From Cupriavidus basilensis OR16 (lineage in GTDB: Bacteria; Pseudomonadota; Gammaproteobacteria; Burkholderiales; Burkholderiaceae): a DNA stretch of 64,000 bases. Shown here piece after piece: positions 63,709 through 64,000 of the stretch (positions are counted from its first letter, which is position 1; each line of letters starts with the position of its first letter). The position numbers and the translations under genes were made by a program. Location of the stretch: contig NZ_AHJE01000002.1 in assembly GCF_000243095.1 (NCBI RefSeq), forward strand, positions 22,544-86,543. Direction: 5' to 3'. A model generated the notes under the pieces. The model did no database searches and was not told where the DNA came from. It worked only from the letters and a program-made list of their open reading frames with translations.

Positions 63709-64000
63709 TTGACGCGCATCTGCCTGAACATGATCGTGAAGAACGAGGCCCCGGTGATCGCCCGCTGCCTCGCGTCCGTCAAGCCATGGATCGACCGCTG
63801 GGTGATCGTCGACACCGGCTCCACCGACGGCACCCAGGCGCTGGTGCGCGAGGTGATGGGGAAGCTGCCTGGCACGTTGCATGAGCGCCCCTGGATCGAT
63901 TTCGCGCACAACCGCAACGAAGCGCTGGCGCTGGCCCGCGCGTGTAGCGAGGGCCATGCCCGTGCCGATGACTACGTGCTGTTCATCGATGCCGACGAAA
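63709..64000 (+). CDS. Family 2 glycosyltransferase, 3' partial
   Basis: The start is a TTG at 63709, preceded by AGGA 8 nt upstream. The first 97 residues are TRICLNMIVKNEAPVIARCL, WVIVDTGSTDGTQALVRE and FIDADE, the nucleotide-binding and DxD regions of GT2 enzymes. It runs off the window. Such glycosyltransferases, often with TPR tails, occur near flagellar loci; with the GT41 genes it may belong to glycosylation of surface structures. Confidence 0.9.
   Translation, partial: MTRICLNMIVKNEAPVIARCLASVKPWIDRWVIVDTGSTDGTQALVREVMGKLPGTLHERPWIDFAHNRNEALALARACSEGHARADDYVLFIDADE

Overview
The window reads as a chromosome segment of a motile, high-GC betaproteobacterium of the Burkholderiaceae, most likely a Cupriavidus. 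This rests on strong GC codon bias, Bug-type (TctC) periplasmic receptors, a betaproteobacterial phenylacetate operon, an aerobic cyclohexanecarboxylate (ali/bad) operon and large flagellar operons. The genus is an inference from content; no 16S gene is present.

Layout. (1) 1-8.9 kb: an accessory lipid-like cluster of two GNAT-like proteins, an alpha/beta hydrolase, a PF10118 metal-dependent hydrolase, a 5'-truncated acyltransferase-3, two fatty-acid desaturases, a GH3-type acyl-amido synthetase and a Rieske oxygenase remnant. Its right edge abuts the C-terminal half of an M20 amidohydrolase. (2) 9.7-14.2 kb: acyl-CoA ligase, Crp/Fnr regulator, AraC-like protein and Bug receptor. (3) 14.2-21.4 kb: paaABCDE-paaN-paaK, transcribed right to left behind a palindromic operator. 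(4) 21.5-23.9 kb: an exported protein, a DPYT-repeat protein and a crotonase. (5) 23.9-29.1 kb: aliA, aliB, badI, badH and divergent badR, with a clear operator over the badH promoter. (6) 29.2-34.9 kb: broken Bug receptor, DUF190 protein, frameshifted DHA2 efflux pump and a chemoreceptor. (7) 35.8-42.2 kb: an Hfq-like gene, then fliC with a sigma-28 promoter, flaG, fliD, fliS, fliT, a FliK-like protein and an FlhB C-terminal-like protein. (8) 42.5-52.8 kb: a glycosylation island with two GT41 (OGT-like) transferases and genes for a CDP-linked, C-methylated amino-deoxysugar. (9) 53.1-54.3 kb: ABC permease remnants between direct repeats. (10) 54.3-61.4 kb: fliE and, divergently, fliFGHIJK. (11) 61.5-64 kb: alkB, a frameshifted DUF1444-like gene and the start of a GT2 glycosyltransferase.

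How they work together. The paa genes would activate phenylacetate to phenylacetyl-CoA (PaaK), epoxidise the ring (PaaABCE) and process the opened aldehyde (PaaN). AliA/AliB/BadH/BadI would take cyclohexanecarboxylate to pimeloyl-CoA under BadR. The island inside the flagellar locus most economically supplies and attaches a rare sugar to flagellin.

Caveat. Many genes carry indels: frameshifts in a GNAT, the Rieske gene, a Bug receptor, the MFS pump and the DUF1444-like gene, and internal deletions in fliF, the second GT41 and the methyltransferase-epimerase pair. These may be real decay or assembly errors, so each broken gene needs read-level checking before it is interpreted biologically.
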